Of a DNA stretch of 64,000 nucleotides, positions 24,601-33,511 are shown in pieces. This stretch comes from Anastrepha obliqua (Eukaryota; Arthropoda; Insecta; Diptera; Tephritidae). The DNA lies in contig NC_072896.1 in NCBI RefSeq assembly GCF_027943255.1, positions 118,389,879 to 118,453,878 on the forward strand. The letters are read 5' to 3'. The translations under genes were made by a program, and so were the position numbers. Position 1 is the stretch's first letter. Every line of letters begins with the position of its first letter. The notes beneath the pieces were generated by a model. The model was not told the origin of the DNA, did no database searches, and saw nothing but the letters and a program-made list of their open reading frames with translations.

Positions 24601-26045
24601 GTCGAACAAAACCCAGTTAGTTATAATAAAGAATAATAAGCGCTCTAATTGAAGGCTTCTTATGAATTTGGGCACTGCCTCGTGCTTTTTTGTTCCACAT
24701 TACCAAATGATTCGGAGTCATATCACATGAATATCTGAGTTTTTCTCTAGTGAGAGGTGGATGCGTTCTGGTGTCCCGCCACTCAGCTTCCAAAAACGAC
24801 AGGTCCTACTACTAATTCTAGTTTCCTGAAATGATAACGAAGACAACATAGTCTCGTATACTATCAAATGGGAGTTTGTAGGGTCTGTTTAACGCGATTT
24901 AAGAGCCAACTTGACGCTTCTCTAAAAGGGAGCGTTAATTGTTTTGCTGTCTTTTAGGGTTTTGGTAAGCCCGAAGATAGGTTCTGGTCCACCGAATTTT
25001 GATATAGGCAGTCTGCCTGTTCGTTACCGTCGATACCATCATGTGCTGGTATCCAGACCCACAAGACGATGCTTCTTGGCGCCAAGGTATTGAGAATGGT
25101 GAAGCGGTTTGGCTGAGGCACATAGGGAGGCGTGGCTGTCTGACTAAATACGGATACCCTTCGAAGTATGTAGTAGTTCTTCCTAGTCATCCTATGCCGC
25201 AAATTTCTGTGAAATGGATCTGTGCTTGATAAACGAAAACCTTACGCTATTTTAGTATTTATTTAGTTGGCTAATGTGTTGATTATTTTATGTTGCCATT
25301 TAATATAAAAAACTCGTTACCCGTTTTATTACTCTAACACACAAATTATATTAAAGAGACTTTGCAGGCGTCACCAGAAGGAAAACTCGTTCATTTGTAT
25401 TATACAAAAAGCTGAATCTAAATATCTAAATCTAATAATACCAAATAGAGCTTTACTCAGTACCCTTTTTCTGCATAATGTCTCGCAACAGGCACCATCC
25501 ACCATTCCCTAGCCACAATACCCAGTATACGAATAGGAGTTTTCATTGTGGCCACAAAAGGTTCCCACAGAAGCTACAGGATTTGCAGACGGATAAATGT
25601 GCATATCATAGGTTCGGAGGTATCTGATATGAGATCGGCGGCACAATCCAATAAAATACATACTGGAGCCCCATAAAGCGTGATTCTGTGAGGCAGAAAT
25701 CAAATCGAAGCGAATTTGAGTTTGGATTCCGTCTGCATTATTATCACACTATGGACTGAATTATTCTGCTAAAACTGTTAGGATGAAAGGAATCTAGGTA
25801 AGTAGATCCTTAAAGCCATTGCCGTGATCGGGACAAGCCTTAATAGTTTTAATATGAAAGTATGCGAATGTCACAAAAAAGGGAGTGTATTCAAATTCTA
25901 TTAGATTAATTCTATTTTTCTCTATTGTTTCTAAGAAGAAATATCGGTTAATTTATATATTTTTTATATTTATATTAAAAACTTAGCTTACCATCAAAAC
26001 AGACTTCGCTACCCTGAAGGCAAAGCGTCCGCACAAATTGACAGC
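18065..26045 (-). CDS. IA-2: IA-2 (PTPRN/ICA512-type) receptor pseudophosphatase, nine 3' exons
   Basis: IA-2 proteins are type I membrane proteins of neuroendocrine dense-core vesicles that act in vesicle maturation and regulated peptide/insulin-like secretion; the PTP domain does not dephosphorylate tyrosine. Joining 25992-26045, 24009-24066, 22457-23854, 22275-22358, 21635-22202, 21336-21557, 19097-19294, 18856-19022 and 18065-18635 (minus strand) gives one frame of about 1105 residues with GT..AG junctions. In this numbering: RESP18-like cysteine cluster 1-24, charged luminal region 38-480, mature ectodomain ~485-600, transmembrane helix ~609-632, PTP domain ~707-1005, low-complexity tail 1006-1105. 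The pseudophosphatase signature is HGSAGAGR and the WPD-loop triplet is WPQ. The start codon and signal peptide are missing; the first exon begins with two bases of a split Gly codon. Identification comes from conserved blocks such as SEHIWC, KALPAN and AATLEH; confidence is high. Confidence 0.95.
18856..19022 (-). CDS. IA-2: IA-2 exon: WPD-loop region with WPQ
   Basis: This 167-bp exon encodes [20 protein letters not shown] through [16 protein letters not shown] and LLDFR. At the WPD loop the triplet is W-P-Q (codons TGG CCA CAG at 18900-18908), so the general-acid Asp is absent; mammalian IA-2 also lacks this Asp. Acceptor TTTAAG, donor GTAAGA, with the Arg codon split to the last exon. Confidence 0.95.
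19097..19294 (-). CDS. IA-2: IA-2 exon: central PTP domain
   Basis: This 198-bp exon (66 codons, phase 0) encodes [20 protein letters not shown], then [29 protein letters not shown]. The AAQGP and FWQM blocks are canonical PTP motifs, and the RYWP(D/E)EGA block is typical of the IA-2 subfamily. Acceptor TTCCAG, donor GTGAGT. Confidence 0.95.
19456..19787 (+). mobile_element. tRNA-derived SINE (family A), copy 1, in IA-2 intron
   Basis: The head contains an A-box-like block (ACCCGAATGGGTTGGTGCG) and a B-box (GGTTCGAATCTCGG), as in an RNA polymerase III promoter derived from a tRNA. A ~200-bp body follows with GGCAGGCAATGGCAAACCTC, CCGTTCGGAGTCGGCTTGAA and GGGTGTACGCGCCAAT, then an (AT)n tail. 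Sense orientation is opposite to IA-2. Other copies: 24126-24455, 35409-35612, 50022-50336, 50358-50622. Confidence 0.85.
20000..21125 (+). mobile_element. LINE reverse-transcriptase relic in IA-2 intron
   Basis: Translated pieces across three frames give [31 protein letters not shown], an intact [11 protein letters not shown] catalytic box (around 20390), and C-terminal fragments such as GRPR-like and WLSHVFRM. These are reverse-transcriptase motifs of a non-LTR retrotransposon. Stops and frameshifts show it is dead. It lies antisense to IA-2 within intron 19295-21335. The clade cannot be settled by eye. Confidence 0.8.
21336..21557 (-). CDS. IA-2: IA-2 exon: N-terminal part of PTP domain
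   Basis: This 222-bp exon (74 codons, phase 0 at both ends) encodes [20 protein letters not shown], then [10 protein letters not shown], and ends in DYINASTI, the usual PTP KNRY/DYINAS region. Acceptor TTCTAG, donor GTAAGC. The downstream intron (19295-21335) is enlarged by a SINE and a LINE. Confidence 0.95.
21635..22202 (-). CDS. IA-2: IA-2 exon: mature ectodomain, transmembrane helix, juxtamembrane
   Basis: This 568-bp exon encodes 189 residues. It finishes the ectodomain ([10 protein letters not shown] through the [13 protein letters not shown] block). The single transmembrane segment contains [17 protein letters not shown] and is followed by the positively charged stop-transfer KRHDKKRDK. 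The juxtamembrane region is Ser-rich, and the exon ends at [12 protein letters not shown], the first conserved element of the PTP domain. Acceptor AACAG, donor GTGAGT, ending in phase 0. Confidence 0.95.
22275..22358 (-). CDS. IA-2: IA-2 exon: mature ectodomain, first part
   Basis: This 84-bp exon lies between acceptor TTTCAG and donor GTAAGT. It encodes 27 codons, [20 protein letters not shown] onwards, corresponding to the first amphipathic helix of the membrane-proximal mature ectodomain (SEA-like fold in mammals). It begins with one base of the split Pro codon and ends with two bases of a Thr codon. Confidence 0.9.
22457..23854 (-). CDS. IA-2: IA-2 exon: large luminal region with tetrabasic site
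   Basis: This 1398-bp exon encodes 465 residues. The beginning ([19 protein letters not shown], then [14 protein letters not shown]) is a compact helical segment; the middle is acidic/basic, Gln- and Glu-rich and low in hydrophobic residues. Near the end is a Lys-Lys-Lys-Lys stretch (22537-22548), then an acidic-His linker and [10 protein letters not shown], the start of the mature ectodomain. Mammalian IA-2 is processed by prohormone convertases upstream of its mature ectodomain, so the basic run is a good candidate cleavage site (inference). Donor is GTAAGT after a split Pro codon. Confidence 0.95.
24009..24066 (-). CDS. IA-2: IA-2 exon: end of RESP18-like segment
   Basis: This 58-bp exon runs from acceptor AAACAG to donor GTAAGC. 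It encodes [18 protein letters not shown], which supplies the fourth cysteine of the cluster and completes an FDDKIFGKC sequence across the junction. Two bases at each end are shared with neighbouring exons. Confidence 0.9.
24126..24455 (-). mobile_element. tRNA-derived SINE (family A), copy 2, in IA-2 intron
   Basis: Reverse complement of the family A consensus: GGCCGtCGTAGCCGAATGAG head, GTTCGAATCTCGGTGAAACA B-box region, conserved body, and end at GTGTGCGCCAATTAT with an (AAT)n-like tail (24126-24155). It lies between IA-2 exons 24009-24066 and 25992-26045, but ends downstream of both splice sites and in the same sense as the gene. Confidence 0.85.
24600..25240 (-). mobile_element. LINE RNase H/C-terminal relic in IA-2 intron
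   Basis: The minus-strand frame near 25050-25090 reads [15 protein letters not shown], the conserved RNase H segment (consensus W-P-G-H-x-G-I-x-G-N-E-x-A-D) carried by LOA/R1/Jockey/I-type LINEs. The rest is degraded. It may belong to the same family as the reverse transcriptase at 26250-27600, but IA-2 exon 25992-26045 lies between them. Confidence 0.65.
25992..26045 (-). CDS. IA-2: IA-2 exon: RESP18-homology cysteine cluster
   Basis: This 54-bp exon has acceptor TTGCAG at its 5' side and donor GTAAGC. It encodes 17 full codons starting GCQFVRTLC, with three of the four cysteines of the RESP18-homology segment, matching the pattern of the mammalian IA-2 N-terminus. It enters with two bases of a codon and leaves with one. 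In mammals this domain is linked to vesicle sorting and condensation of luminal contents. LINE fragments lie on both sides of this small exon. Confidence 0.9.
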
Positions 26046-26249
26046 CTGCAATGAAAAATGAGAGATAAATTAGAAATGAAATGTATTATTTCAAAGCTCT
26101 TAGCAAATAAGAAATCGTGAAGTCATTCGATATAAAAGCATAATTTTGTTCATTTGTGCGTTGTGCAGCTTCGTGTAATTGTAATATATTTTAGCTACCA
26201 TCCATAATCAATGGGAAAAATTGCAGCTGTTATCATGTGTTAACCAGTT

Positions 26250-27600
26250 TTATGCCTCCAAAATAATTTGAAAAAGATATTGATATACACTTGAATATGC
26301 CCTCTCTTCCGAAAGGAACCGAACTTTTTTAGAAATGGAAACAACCAGTGCAGATTTTCTCTTGCATAGCACACCACCAGATAACATTTCCATATAGAAG
26401 AATGGGTCTGACGACAGCAGTATTAAGCCAATTAGCAACCTTAGGTTTAATTCCCCAGGTCTTACCTAAAGCTCTCTTACACGCATAAGAAGCTAGGTTC
26501 GCTTTCCTAACTCTTTCTATCATCGGGGTAAGCTATCACCTTACTGCCCATCGATTCCAGTATTAACAGAAGCTTATTTACAACTGCGTTCCATGAAAAC
26601 GGTGAGAGGAGTCCACCTTGCGGTGTACCTCTACTCACCAATCTCTTGAGCGCCGATTCTCCTAGATTCGCTTCAATGATTCTGATATATAGCATTTTGT
26701 CAATGAAGTCTACCAAGCCCGGTTCTACCCCAAAGATGAGTGAGTGCTGCAATGATTGCCTGCCCCTTCAACATTGTTAAAGGAACCTTAAATATCAAGA
26801 AAACCAGCTAAAGTAAATTCCTGTTTGTGCAATGAACTCTCTGCTATGTAAATAAAGTTATGTAGAGCTGTCTCCACCGATTTCCCTTTCGTGTAGGCAT
26901 GTTGTGACGTAGAGATAAGATTTTTATCTATAGTTAGGTTTGAGTGAAATTCTATCAACCTCTCCAAAGTTTTCCGTAGGAAAGAAGAGGTATATGATCG
27001 CAAAGAAAGCAACCTCTGAAGGTTGCTAGTAGCCAGTGAGTTAGATATCCAGCGACTTTCTGCAGTTCCACTGGATAAATACCATGTAGACCGGGTGATT
27101 TAAAAGGTTTGAGACTTTCAATCGCCCATAAGAGTCGGTCCTCAGATATAGCGTCTATTCTGATTTCACGACAGTGCACTGTGTCTTCCATGTCATGCCC
27201 AGTAATGTCTGAGCAGCCTGGAAAATGAGTGTTAAAGACTTTTTGCTGGTTGTAGGGAAAGTACCATAACTTTTCTGTAGCAGTTCCTAATTTTTGGGGA
27301 TTTCCTGCTAGTATCTTTTGAAGTCTGGAGGTCTCAGTTGCCTCCTCAAGCTCTTCGCAAAAGGATTTCCAAGATTTCCATGCCCAAAGGTTCTGATTTC
27401 TTTCTTTTAGATTCTCAGATCATCTTTATAGCCTTTCCAGTCTTCTGCGAGACGTGTTTTCTTGGCCTCATTAAAAGCGCTTCTGCTTGTTTTTTGAAGC
27501 TTGCTTCGTTCAACCGTCCATACATAATTCCGCACCCATTTCCAATATGTCATATGAGTGCTCCACGTCCTAAGCAAAGGGTTGTTCATCACAGTTGAGG
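26250..27600 (-). mobile_element. LOA-like LINE reverse-transcriptase relic
   Basis: Minus-strand fragments in order: a linker region (AFNEAKKTRLAEDWKGYK), AIESLKPFKSPGLHGIYP, RLIEFHSNL...STSQHAYTKGKSVETALH, SRGTPQGGLLSPFSWNAVVN, VIAYPDD, and ALGKTWGIKPKVANWLNT. These match the order of reverse-transcriptase domains in LOA/Bilbo-like elements. The catalytic YADD reads YPDD, and frames shift several times, so it is inactive. It lies immediately upstream of the RESP18 exon, in the same orientation as IA-2. Confidence 0.8.
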
Positions 27601-27839
27601 GGCTTTAACCGATAACTGATAACCGATTCATGACACTTTCCTTTCCAACTTCTCGATTTTAAGGTCGTGGCGCTGTGGAAAAAATTACTTGATTTAGTGG
27701 TCAAAACCCTAACTTCCAAGTACTTTAAATGGCAACCCTGTGCATAGTATAATTGTACAGGGCTATAACTTCCCGAAACTAATATTTTTCTTTTTGCTCT
27801 TTTTCAGATAAGATATGGAGGACTACAACATAACTCAAG

Positions 27840-27960
27840 AAATGAAGAGACCTATTTTGGTCTTGCTAACCTTCGGAACAACAGCACGGTTCCTGAGACT
27901 GAGGATGTCGATATCATCAGCATAGCCCAGGAATTGTTTGCTCTTGTACGTTAAGATCGC
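27840..27960 (-). mobile_element. Short LINE reverse-transcriptase fragment
   Basis: The minus strand reads GYADDIDILSLRNRAVV, the catalytic box and following sequence of a reverse transcriptase similar to that at 20390. Only about 120 bp are recognisable. Confidence 0.6.
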
Positions 27961-28199
27961 AGCTGCGCTATTCAGGGAGATATATTCTCTATTATGTCGT
28001 ATGATGAATAAAGAATAAAGAATAGAGAGTTACCTGCAACCGAGTTTGGTATTAAAATTGAATTTTTCCAAAGCCAAGCGTGTCATTATACTTAACATAA
28101 CAAATGTCACAAACCATCTTCGTTACTTTCTCGTGTCAGGTTGACACACTGCCTCCGTGCGGCGCCCCGGACATCTGACCGTAGTGAATAAATGTGAGC

Positions 28200-28540
28200 A
28201 GCGAGCCTCCAAGCTTTAAGCGCTCCAAGACGGAGCGATATCGTCAGTTTAGGAGGAAAGAGAGGCGTATTTTTAGGTGTAAAAAACGGGATGTGGAAAG
28301 ACGTGAGCCCGAAGAGCTTGAGATGCTATAGGCGACAGGAACATGAACCGAAAATTTTATTAAATTCTCAAATTTTATGAAAGAAAATCAAAAGAAGGAC
28401 GAGGAAGGTAAGGCCACTTTTTCTTTGGAAGAACCAAGTGCTGCAAGACCTGTCAGAGCTCGATATTTCTAAATAGCGCAGGACAGAAACAATTGGCACG
28501 CATTTTTTGATTCAGCCAAAACCAACAAACGATTCTAGCA
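28200..28540 (+). mobile_element. LINE C-terminal/linker fragments, plus strand
   Basis: A plus-strand frame gives YRQFRRKERRIF, typical of the endonuclease-RT linker of LINEs, then a segment resembling the C-terminal end (AQDRNNWHAFFDSAKTNKRF). The two are joined with most of the RT missing, so this looks like an internally deleted copy. Confidence 0.5.
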
Positions 28541-28679
28541 CCACATAAGTAAATAAGTAAGAAATTTTCCTGTTTTATTCTTGATGAAATGCCACATCCT
28601 GCAAATTGTATTGTATTTGGTTTTTGACGATGCTACACTTTTTGCTGGACTTTAGTCATACTTAGGTAAATTTTACGAC

Positions 28680-28753
28680 GGCCTCGGTAGTCTAGCGTAA
28701 GTGCCTGCCATCCCAGAGGCTGTGGGTTCGAATCCCACGTGAAGCCCGGTCCT
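28680..28753 (+). other. tRNA-like sequence (not called a functional tRNA)
   Basis: GCCTCGGTAGTCTAGCGTAA resembles a D-arm/A-box, and GTGGGTTCGAATCCCAC forms a perfect 5-bp T-arm with a B-box loop. The acceptor ends do not pair as seven clean base pairs and the anticodon arm is irregular. Related copies in reverse orientation lie at 33437-33510 and 36466-36533, always beside the same repeat, so it is a tRNA-derived part of a mobile unit. Confidence 0.65.
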
Positions 28754-29090
28754 CGCACTTTTCCAAATTTACCTACTTCCCCTGTTTCCAAAAAACAAAA
28801 CGAAAAACACACAGTTACACATTGCATCAGTGGCGCCAGCAAGGGGAAGCGGGCAACCGCGGTAATAGCGCATAGACACCAAATTTAGAGATGTCGTCAA
28901 TCATCTGTGCGATCCTTCTGGCAGAAAAATGTGAAACACAGATGGCGCTTCAAGCAGTAAGCAAATACGTTATTCCTAAGCAACGACAGTTGGGCATTTC
29001 CACTATTTAGGACTGGTAGCGGCTAATCAGCCACCCTGTCAGATATCAAAAAGATTAACGAAACTTACGCTAGACGATTCTTTTCGAGGC
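28680..29090 (-). repeat. Dispersed repeat U, left arm (inverted relative to 32990-33511)
   Basis: Read on the minus strand this matches 32990-33511: GGTGGCTGATTAGCC, GTTGCTTAGGAATAACG, ACTGCTTGAAGCGCCATCTG, TATTACCGCGGTTGCCCGCT, GGCGCCACTGATGCAA, then AAGTAGGTAAATTTGGAAAA and a tRNA-like segment. About 130 bp present in the right arm, next to the LINE-ORF remnant, are missing here. With the right arm it forms a long inverted repeat around ~3.9 kb. Confidence 0.8.
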
Positions 29091-30750
29091 CCTATGTTCC
29101 CGAAAGAAGTGAAAAAAGAAAGAAAGGTAAAATTTAACAAATGGCCAACACAGAAAAATTATGTGTGTGACAACACTAGTTTCTGATAGGTTAAATGACA
29201 AATTTTTCTAGTATCAAATTACGAAGTCCTATGTTCCAATAAAAGTTAAAGAAGAGAAATAATAAAAAAAATATTTCTTTTACTTCTTAAATATTTAAAA
29301 ATTATATTTTATATATTTGTTTTGCAATTTTGTTAATTTTTTCTTCGTTTCACTTTAATAAATAATCAAGTTCGATCGAAATATAATATAGGAAATTTAT
29401 TTGCCTTTAATTTGAATTTGGAGTATCACTTGTTTTGATCGGTTGACGGATTCTCCAGATAGTAGAAAATTTTATGATTTGCTTTTTTTTACCAATTCAA
29501 AACCGCTATTTGGCGATAGCTTGAAAGCTGTATAACAGAAAAAATGTGGATTTTCGTACTGAGTAACAGATTTTACATACAATTACAATTCTTAGAGCTG
29601 TGAACTTAACATAAAATATTTGTTTTAAATTCACACAACTAAAAAAAATGTTCTTAAATTGGTTTGGATGTAATGCCACATGCAGTAAAGTGTATTGCAT
29701 TTTGGTTTTCTGACGATGCCACACATCAATCGGCGCAATTTCCAAGCTTAAAAAAATAGTGAAGAAAACAGAGAAAACAGAAAAAATACAGAAAAAACCA
29801 GAAAGAAACAGCAAAAATACAAAAGAAAAAAGCAACCACCAAAAAAACTAATACAATCCCACATCAATTTGGCTTAAGTAAAGGCGGCAGAAAGTGTTAT
29901 CTAACGCACCTTTGAAATATTGCACAACGCACGACGCAATTAAAAGCGTATACTCGCGCGTGTAAAGCTCAAAGTTACAAACGACTACGCGCCGCTTAAT
30001 CCCACGCCTGCCACAGCATGAAAGACGCAATACGAAGACAGCCAAGGCATCAGCGGAAGAAACCGCAACAATGACAGACTAAAATGTTCAAGTTAACTGA
30101 GCTTACCCCTTTCAACACCCAGTTCCCCTCTGCGCCATATTCACTTTTTGTGTGTCGCACACAAAGTGAAAGCCTCAATTCGACACCTACGCACATGGCT
30201 GAAAAAAATGGACGTGCGCGCTCATGGAAATTCTCATATGAATGCTTGCTCAGTGATGCTGCTGTTGTATTGTTGTCTTAACGCTTTCCATTTGTTTTTG
30301 TTTTTCACGTGTAAGCGTTTGTGTGGCACTGAAAGCAAATTTCGGCAACCCTTCAGGACTGAAAATGTCCAACAAGAAGTACCGACGATGTGACGTGGCT
30401 ATTGTGGCTTCATCGCTTCGCTGAGTGTTCGTTGCTGATAAAGGTTTTGAAAAGCGTTTATGAGTATATTTGCCTGTGGGAGTGCTGCAACACCCACACC
30501 AATGTACCACTCCTGTGTGTGTGTGTGTGTGCGTAAATGCGTATGACAGCGTACACAGCGTTAAGCTTATCCACCTTTGTTGTGTTGCGACTGCCAAATG
30601 TGTGCTTTTTCTCTCAACGGTAAAATTACTGTGTACTGATAACAGTTTGACAGCGCCACCAGCTGTCTGTCATTGGACATGAGTGGTGATTGGCGCTTTT
30701 CTGAAGTATTATTGAGTAATTTGTGTAGTCACTAAGAGAGACGAACGGAG
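29091..30750. other. No gene recognised; A-rich and simple sequence
   Basis: Mostly AT-rich with an A-rich purine tract at about 29755-29835 and a (TG)n run at about 30514-30532. Open frames here have no recognisable domain. The last ~150 bases may be the 5' UTR exon of the ORF at 30949. Confidence 0.45.
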
Positions 30751-30944
30751 GTAAGTAAACATAAACACTTTTTCTTATAGCTTCTTTTGCTTTGTAATGT
30801 GTGGATACGGCTTAAGTTGCGCTTGCTTTGAGTTTTCGAGTGAAAAAAGTTTTCATTTTTATAAATAGCGGTATTTTTTTATATATGGCATATGTGGCTC
30901 GTACATAAAATTTTTACTGCTTTATGGTGACTACTTCCGTGTAG
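30751..30944 (+). other. Possible 5'-UTR intron
   Basis: A strong donor (GGAG|GTAAGT at 30750/30751) and an acceptor (CCGTGTAG at 30944) bracket 194 bases with a T-rich region upstream of the acceptor. Removing it would place the ATG of the following ORF five bases into the next exon. Inference only. Confidence 0.4.
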
Positions 30945-30948
30945 GTGA

Positions 30949-31272
30949 ATGGAACGCCACTTAATAAAAAAAATTCATAAAAAGGATCTGTATTTTGAAG
31001 CTCACCAAACATTTATGGGCTGCCTTTTGTATGACAAATTTAATACAAACTTTGGAATGAAAGCAGTTTCCGCAGATAAAGCAGACGTAGGCGGTATATT
31101 TCTTACGGAGGTGTTAAAAAATATTGAAAAGGTTAAAGAAGATATCAAGTGCCAACCTTGCAATTACTTTCTGAAAACTCTGAGTGATTTTGTTGACATT
31201 TTCGATTCATTCATAGCTTCTGCTCCTCAAGGCTATTTAAAGGCATACCAAGACAATTTTTCCAAATATTAA
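30949..31272 (+). CDS. Uncharacterised 107-aa ORF, possible small gene or gene fragment
   Basis: An intact frame from ATG at 30949 to TAA. The product is soluble, with no signal peptide or membrane segment, mixed helical composition and three Cys; visible stretches include KADVGGIFLTEVLKNIEKV and DFVDIFDSFIASAPQGYLKA. Codon use looks protein-like, unlike the AT-driven frames around it. The stop falls at the start of a ten-A run; immediately after it another frame continues KFRDLKSDDPVGRNTGSARA for about 40 more codons, so a frameshift in the A-run may have truncated a longer protein. A 5'-UTR-type intron lies just upstream. I do not recognise the family. It could be a real short gene, a degraded duplicate, or part of a mobile element between the inverted arms of repeat U. 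Confidence 0.45.
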   Translation: MERHLIKKIHKKDLYFEAHQTFMGCLLYDKFNTNFGMKAVSADKADVGGIFLTEVLKNIEKVKEDIKCQPCNYFLKTLSDFVDIFDSFIASAPQGYLKAYQDNFSKY

Positions 31273-31423
31273 AAAAAAAAGAAATTTAGAGACCTTAAAT
31301 CAGACGATCCTGTAGGCCGTAATACAGGTTCGGCCCGTGCTGCCCATTTGCTTGGAGAGATTTTGCATAAATGCTCTTTAACGGCAATCGAAAAATGAGC
31401 TGTAGTCCGTAATGCTGGAACTA

Positions 31424-32735
31424 TTAGGTGCGCAACTAAGTTCTCGCTGTTTTTTTGATGAAAAAACTTTATTCTGAAAAAATAGTTACAACTGAATCAT
31501 TGAAAGTATTGCCCATCGCTGGCTAATACTTTTTCTAATCTTTCTAGTAGATCTCGTGTACCGTCACGGTAAAACTGTTCATCTTTTGAGGCTATCCACG
31601 GATCAAGCCATTTCATGTAATAATCGGACGGCGCAATATCACTGTCATTTCACTGCTTCCAGATAGGTTTTAACGGGGTTGGCTACATGAGGCCGAGCGT
31701 TGTCATTTTGTAGAATCACTTTTTCATACCTCCCCGCGTATTGCGGTAGGTTTTCGCGCAGTGCTCGGCTCCATCGCATCAATTGAAGTCGATACCGATC
31801 CCCAATGATGTTGTTGTTGTTGTAGCAGCGAAAACGTGCATATACGAGGAATGCTGCTGAAGTGACAATCTTTGGCCGGATATAAATCCGGGTCGTTCCG
31901 GTTACGTAGAACCGACTGTCGTGGGATGGTTTCACTTGGTTTTAACAGTTCATAGTAAATAACACCAACTTGGTCCCAACAAATACATAGCACAACCTTC
32001 ACCGCGTGAATATTCGGCCGAGGCAACTACATAGAAGCATGACCGGGCAGTACCAATGACTTTCTTTTCTTTGGATTGCTGTAATGAATACATTTTTTAT
32101 CACCCGTCACGATGCAATACAGAAAGACCCTTCCTTTTTTGCCGCTGGAGCAGTTGTTAACAGGCGACAAACCAAGGGATGATGACTTGGTTTTAGCTCA
32201 TAAGGAACACAAGTCCCCTGTTTCTGAATCAATCCCAAAGCATGCAATCGCTTGGAAATGGATTGGCGGGTAACTTCTTATACTGAAGCAAGCTCTTCTT
32301 GCATTTGACACGGATCCTCATTGAGCAATGCCTCCAATTCAGCGTTTTGGAAGGTTGTTGGCCTTCCTTCACGCGGACGGTCGTCAACATTAAAACCACC
32401 ATCTTTGAAGCGAAGGAAAGAATCTCGGCACGTTGTTTCACTTAAAGTAGTTTCTCCATAAACTTTTGATAAATAGCTCTCGATGCGCTTCAGCCGCCGT
32501 TTTTTTTCGAATGAAAATCAACATTTCCCGCAAATGACGATTATTCGGCAGAAAATCAGACATTTTTACAAAACCAAAAGTATATGATACCAAAACAAAA
32601 TCACTAATGTGTCGACTAGTTTGTTTACCATATGTCTTAGCTTGGTATATGACGTTTTGGTTATGTTAGAATCGACTAGCTCACACTGCTGGCGGCATCT
32701 ATTGACAAACAGCGAGAACTTAGTTACGCACCAAA
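31424..32735 (-). mobile_element. Full-length degenerate mariner element
   Basis: Terminal inverted repeats TTAGGTGCGCAACTAAGTTC (31424 on) and, reversed, TTTGGTGCGTAACTAAGTTC (from 32735) are flanked by TA on both sides; total length is about 1.3 kb, normal for mariner. The minus strand encodes mariner transposase pieces: RPTTFQNAELEALLNEDP-like N-terminal sequence, VTGDKKCIHYSNPKKRKS, PNIHAVKVVLCICWDQ, GDRYRLQLMRWSRALRE, VILQNDNARPHVA and APSDYY. All three catalytic Asp positions can be located, but stops, frameshifts, a small deletion and a ~120-bp insertion (31806-31925) make it inactive. Confidence 0.9.
31806..31925. mobile_element. Short repeat inserted in the mariner transposase
   Basis: Transposase similarity breaks at about 31925 and resumes at about 31806. 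The inserted ~120 bases start with GTTGTTGTTGTTGTAGCAGC and contain CCGGGTCGTTCCGGTTACGT. It looks like the end of another short interspersed repeat; its family is not identified. Confidence 0.6.
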
Positions 32736-32989
32736 TACATTGGATGCCTTTGATTCAAGGAATGGCGTGCAAAATTCAACCAGTATGTTGGTTAGCAGGG
32801 CCTGCTAAATAGTTTAGTATAACAACCTACCAATAACAGCATAACAACAACAATATGCAAGCAGAAAATGTTCTAAAACAATAGTAACTTTTCACACCTC
32901 CAAAACCGTTCGTTTTTTGACCCTTGATTAATAAAGCTTTTTGCTCCATCCAATTTGTTTTTTCCTTGTTCTTTCCACTGGTGAGCATG

Positions 32990-33511
32990 AGCCTCGACAA
33001 GACTTAGTCCTGCGTTGGTTTCGTAAATCTATTTTTGCTTTCTGCTAGGGTAGGTGATTAGCTTGCCGCTACTAGTCCTAATTAGTAGGAATGCCCACCT
33101 GCCGTTGCTTAGGAATAACGCGTTCTTACTGCTTGAAGCGCCATCTGTGTGTCAAATTTTTCTTGCAGAAGGAGCGCACAGGTGGTTGAGGACTTCGCTA
33201 AATTTCGTGTGTCTGCACTATTACCGCGGTTGCCCGCTTCCGCTAGCTGGCGCCACTGATGCAAAGTATATCTGTGTGTTTTTCTTTGTTTTTGCTTTGA
33301 TTAGTATCCACAAATAATGCGCAGACTATTGTGCGGGATTAGGATGGAAAGGAAAAGTTTTTGGGTTTGATGAATGAAATTTTTTCTGTTCTTTATAACC
33401 AGGGAAAGTAGGTAAATTTGGAAAAGTGCGAGGACCGTGCTTTACCTGGGAATCGAACCCAAAACTTCTGGGATGGCAGGCTAGTACACTTACGCTAGAC
33501 TACCGAGGCCA
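32990..33511 (+). repeat. Dispersed repeat U, right arm, with LINE-ORF remnant and antisense tRNA-like end
   Basis: The order is: CGACAAGACTTAGTCCTGCG block, GGTGATTAGC, GTTGCTTAGGAATAACGCG, GGCGCCACTGATGCAA, a LINE ORF remnant that reads like the C-terminus at 36380-36448 (...NEIFSVLYNQGK), AAGTAGGTAAATTTGGAAAA, then an antisense tRNA-like segment at 33437-33510. Inverted partner: 28680-29090. Confidence 0.8.

Noticed and set aside
28680..28753. Possible tRNA gene
   Set aside because: B-box and T-arm are good, but the acceptor and anticodon arms are not, and the sequence recurs with the same flanks as part of a mobile repeat.
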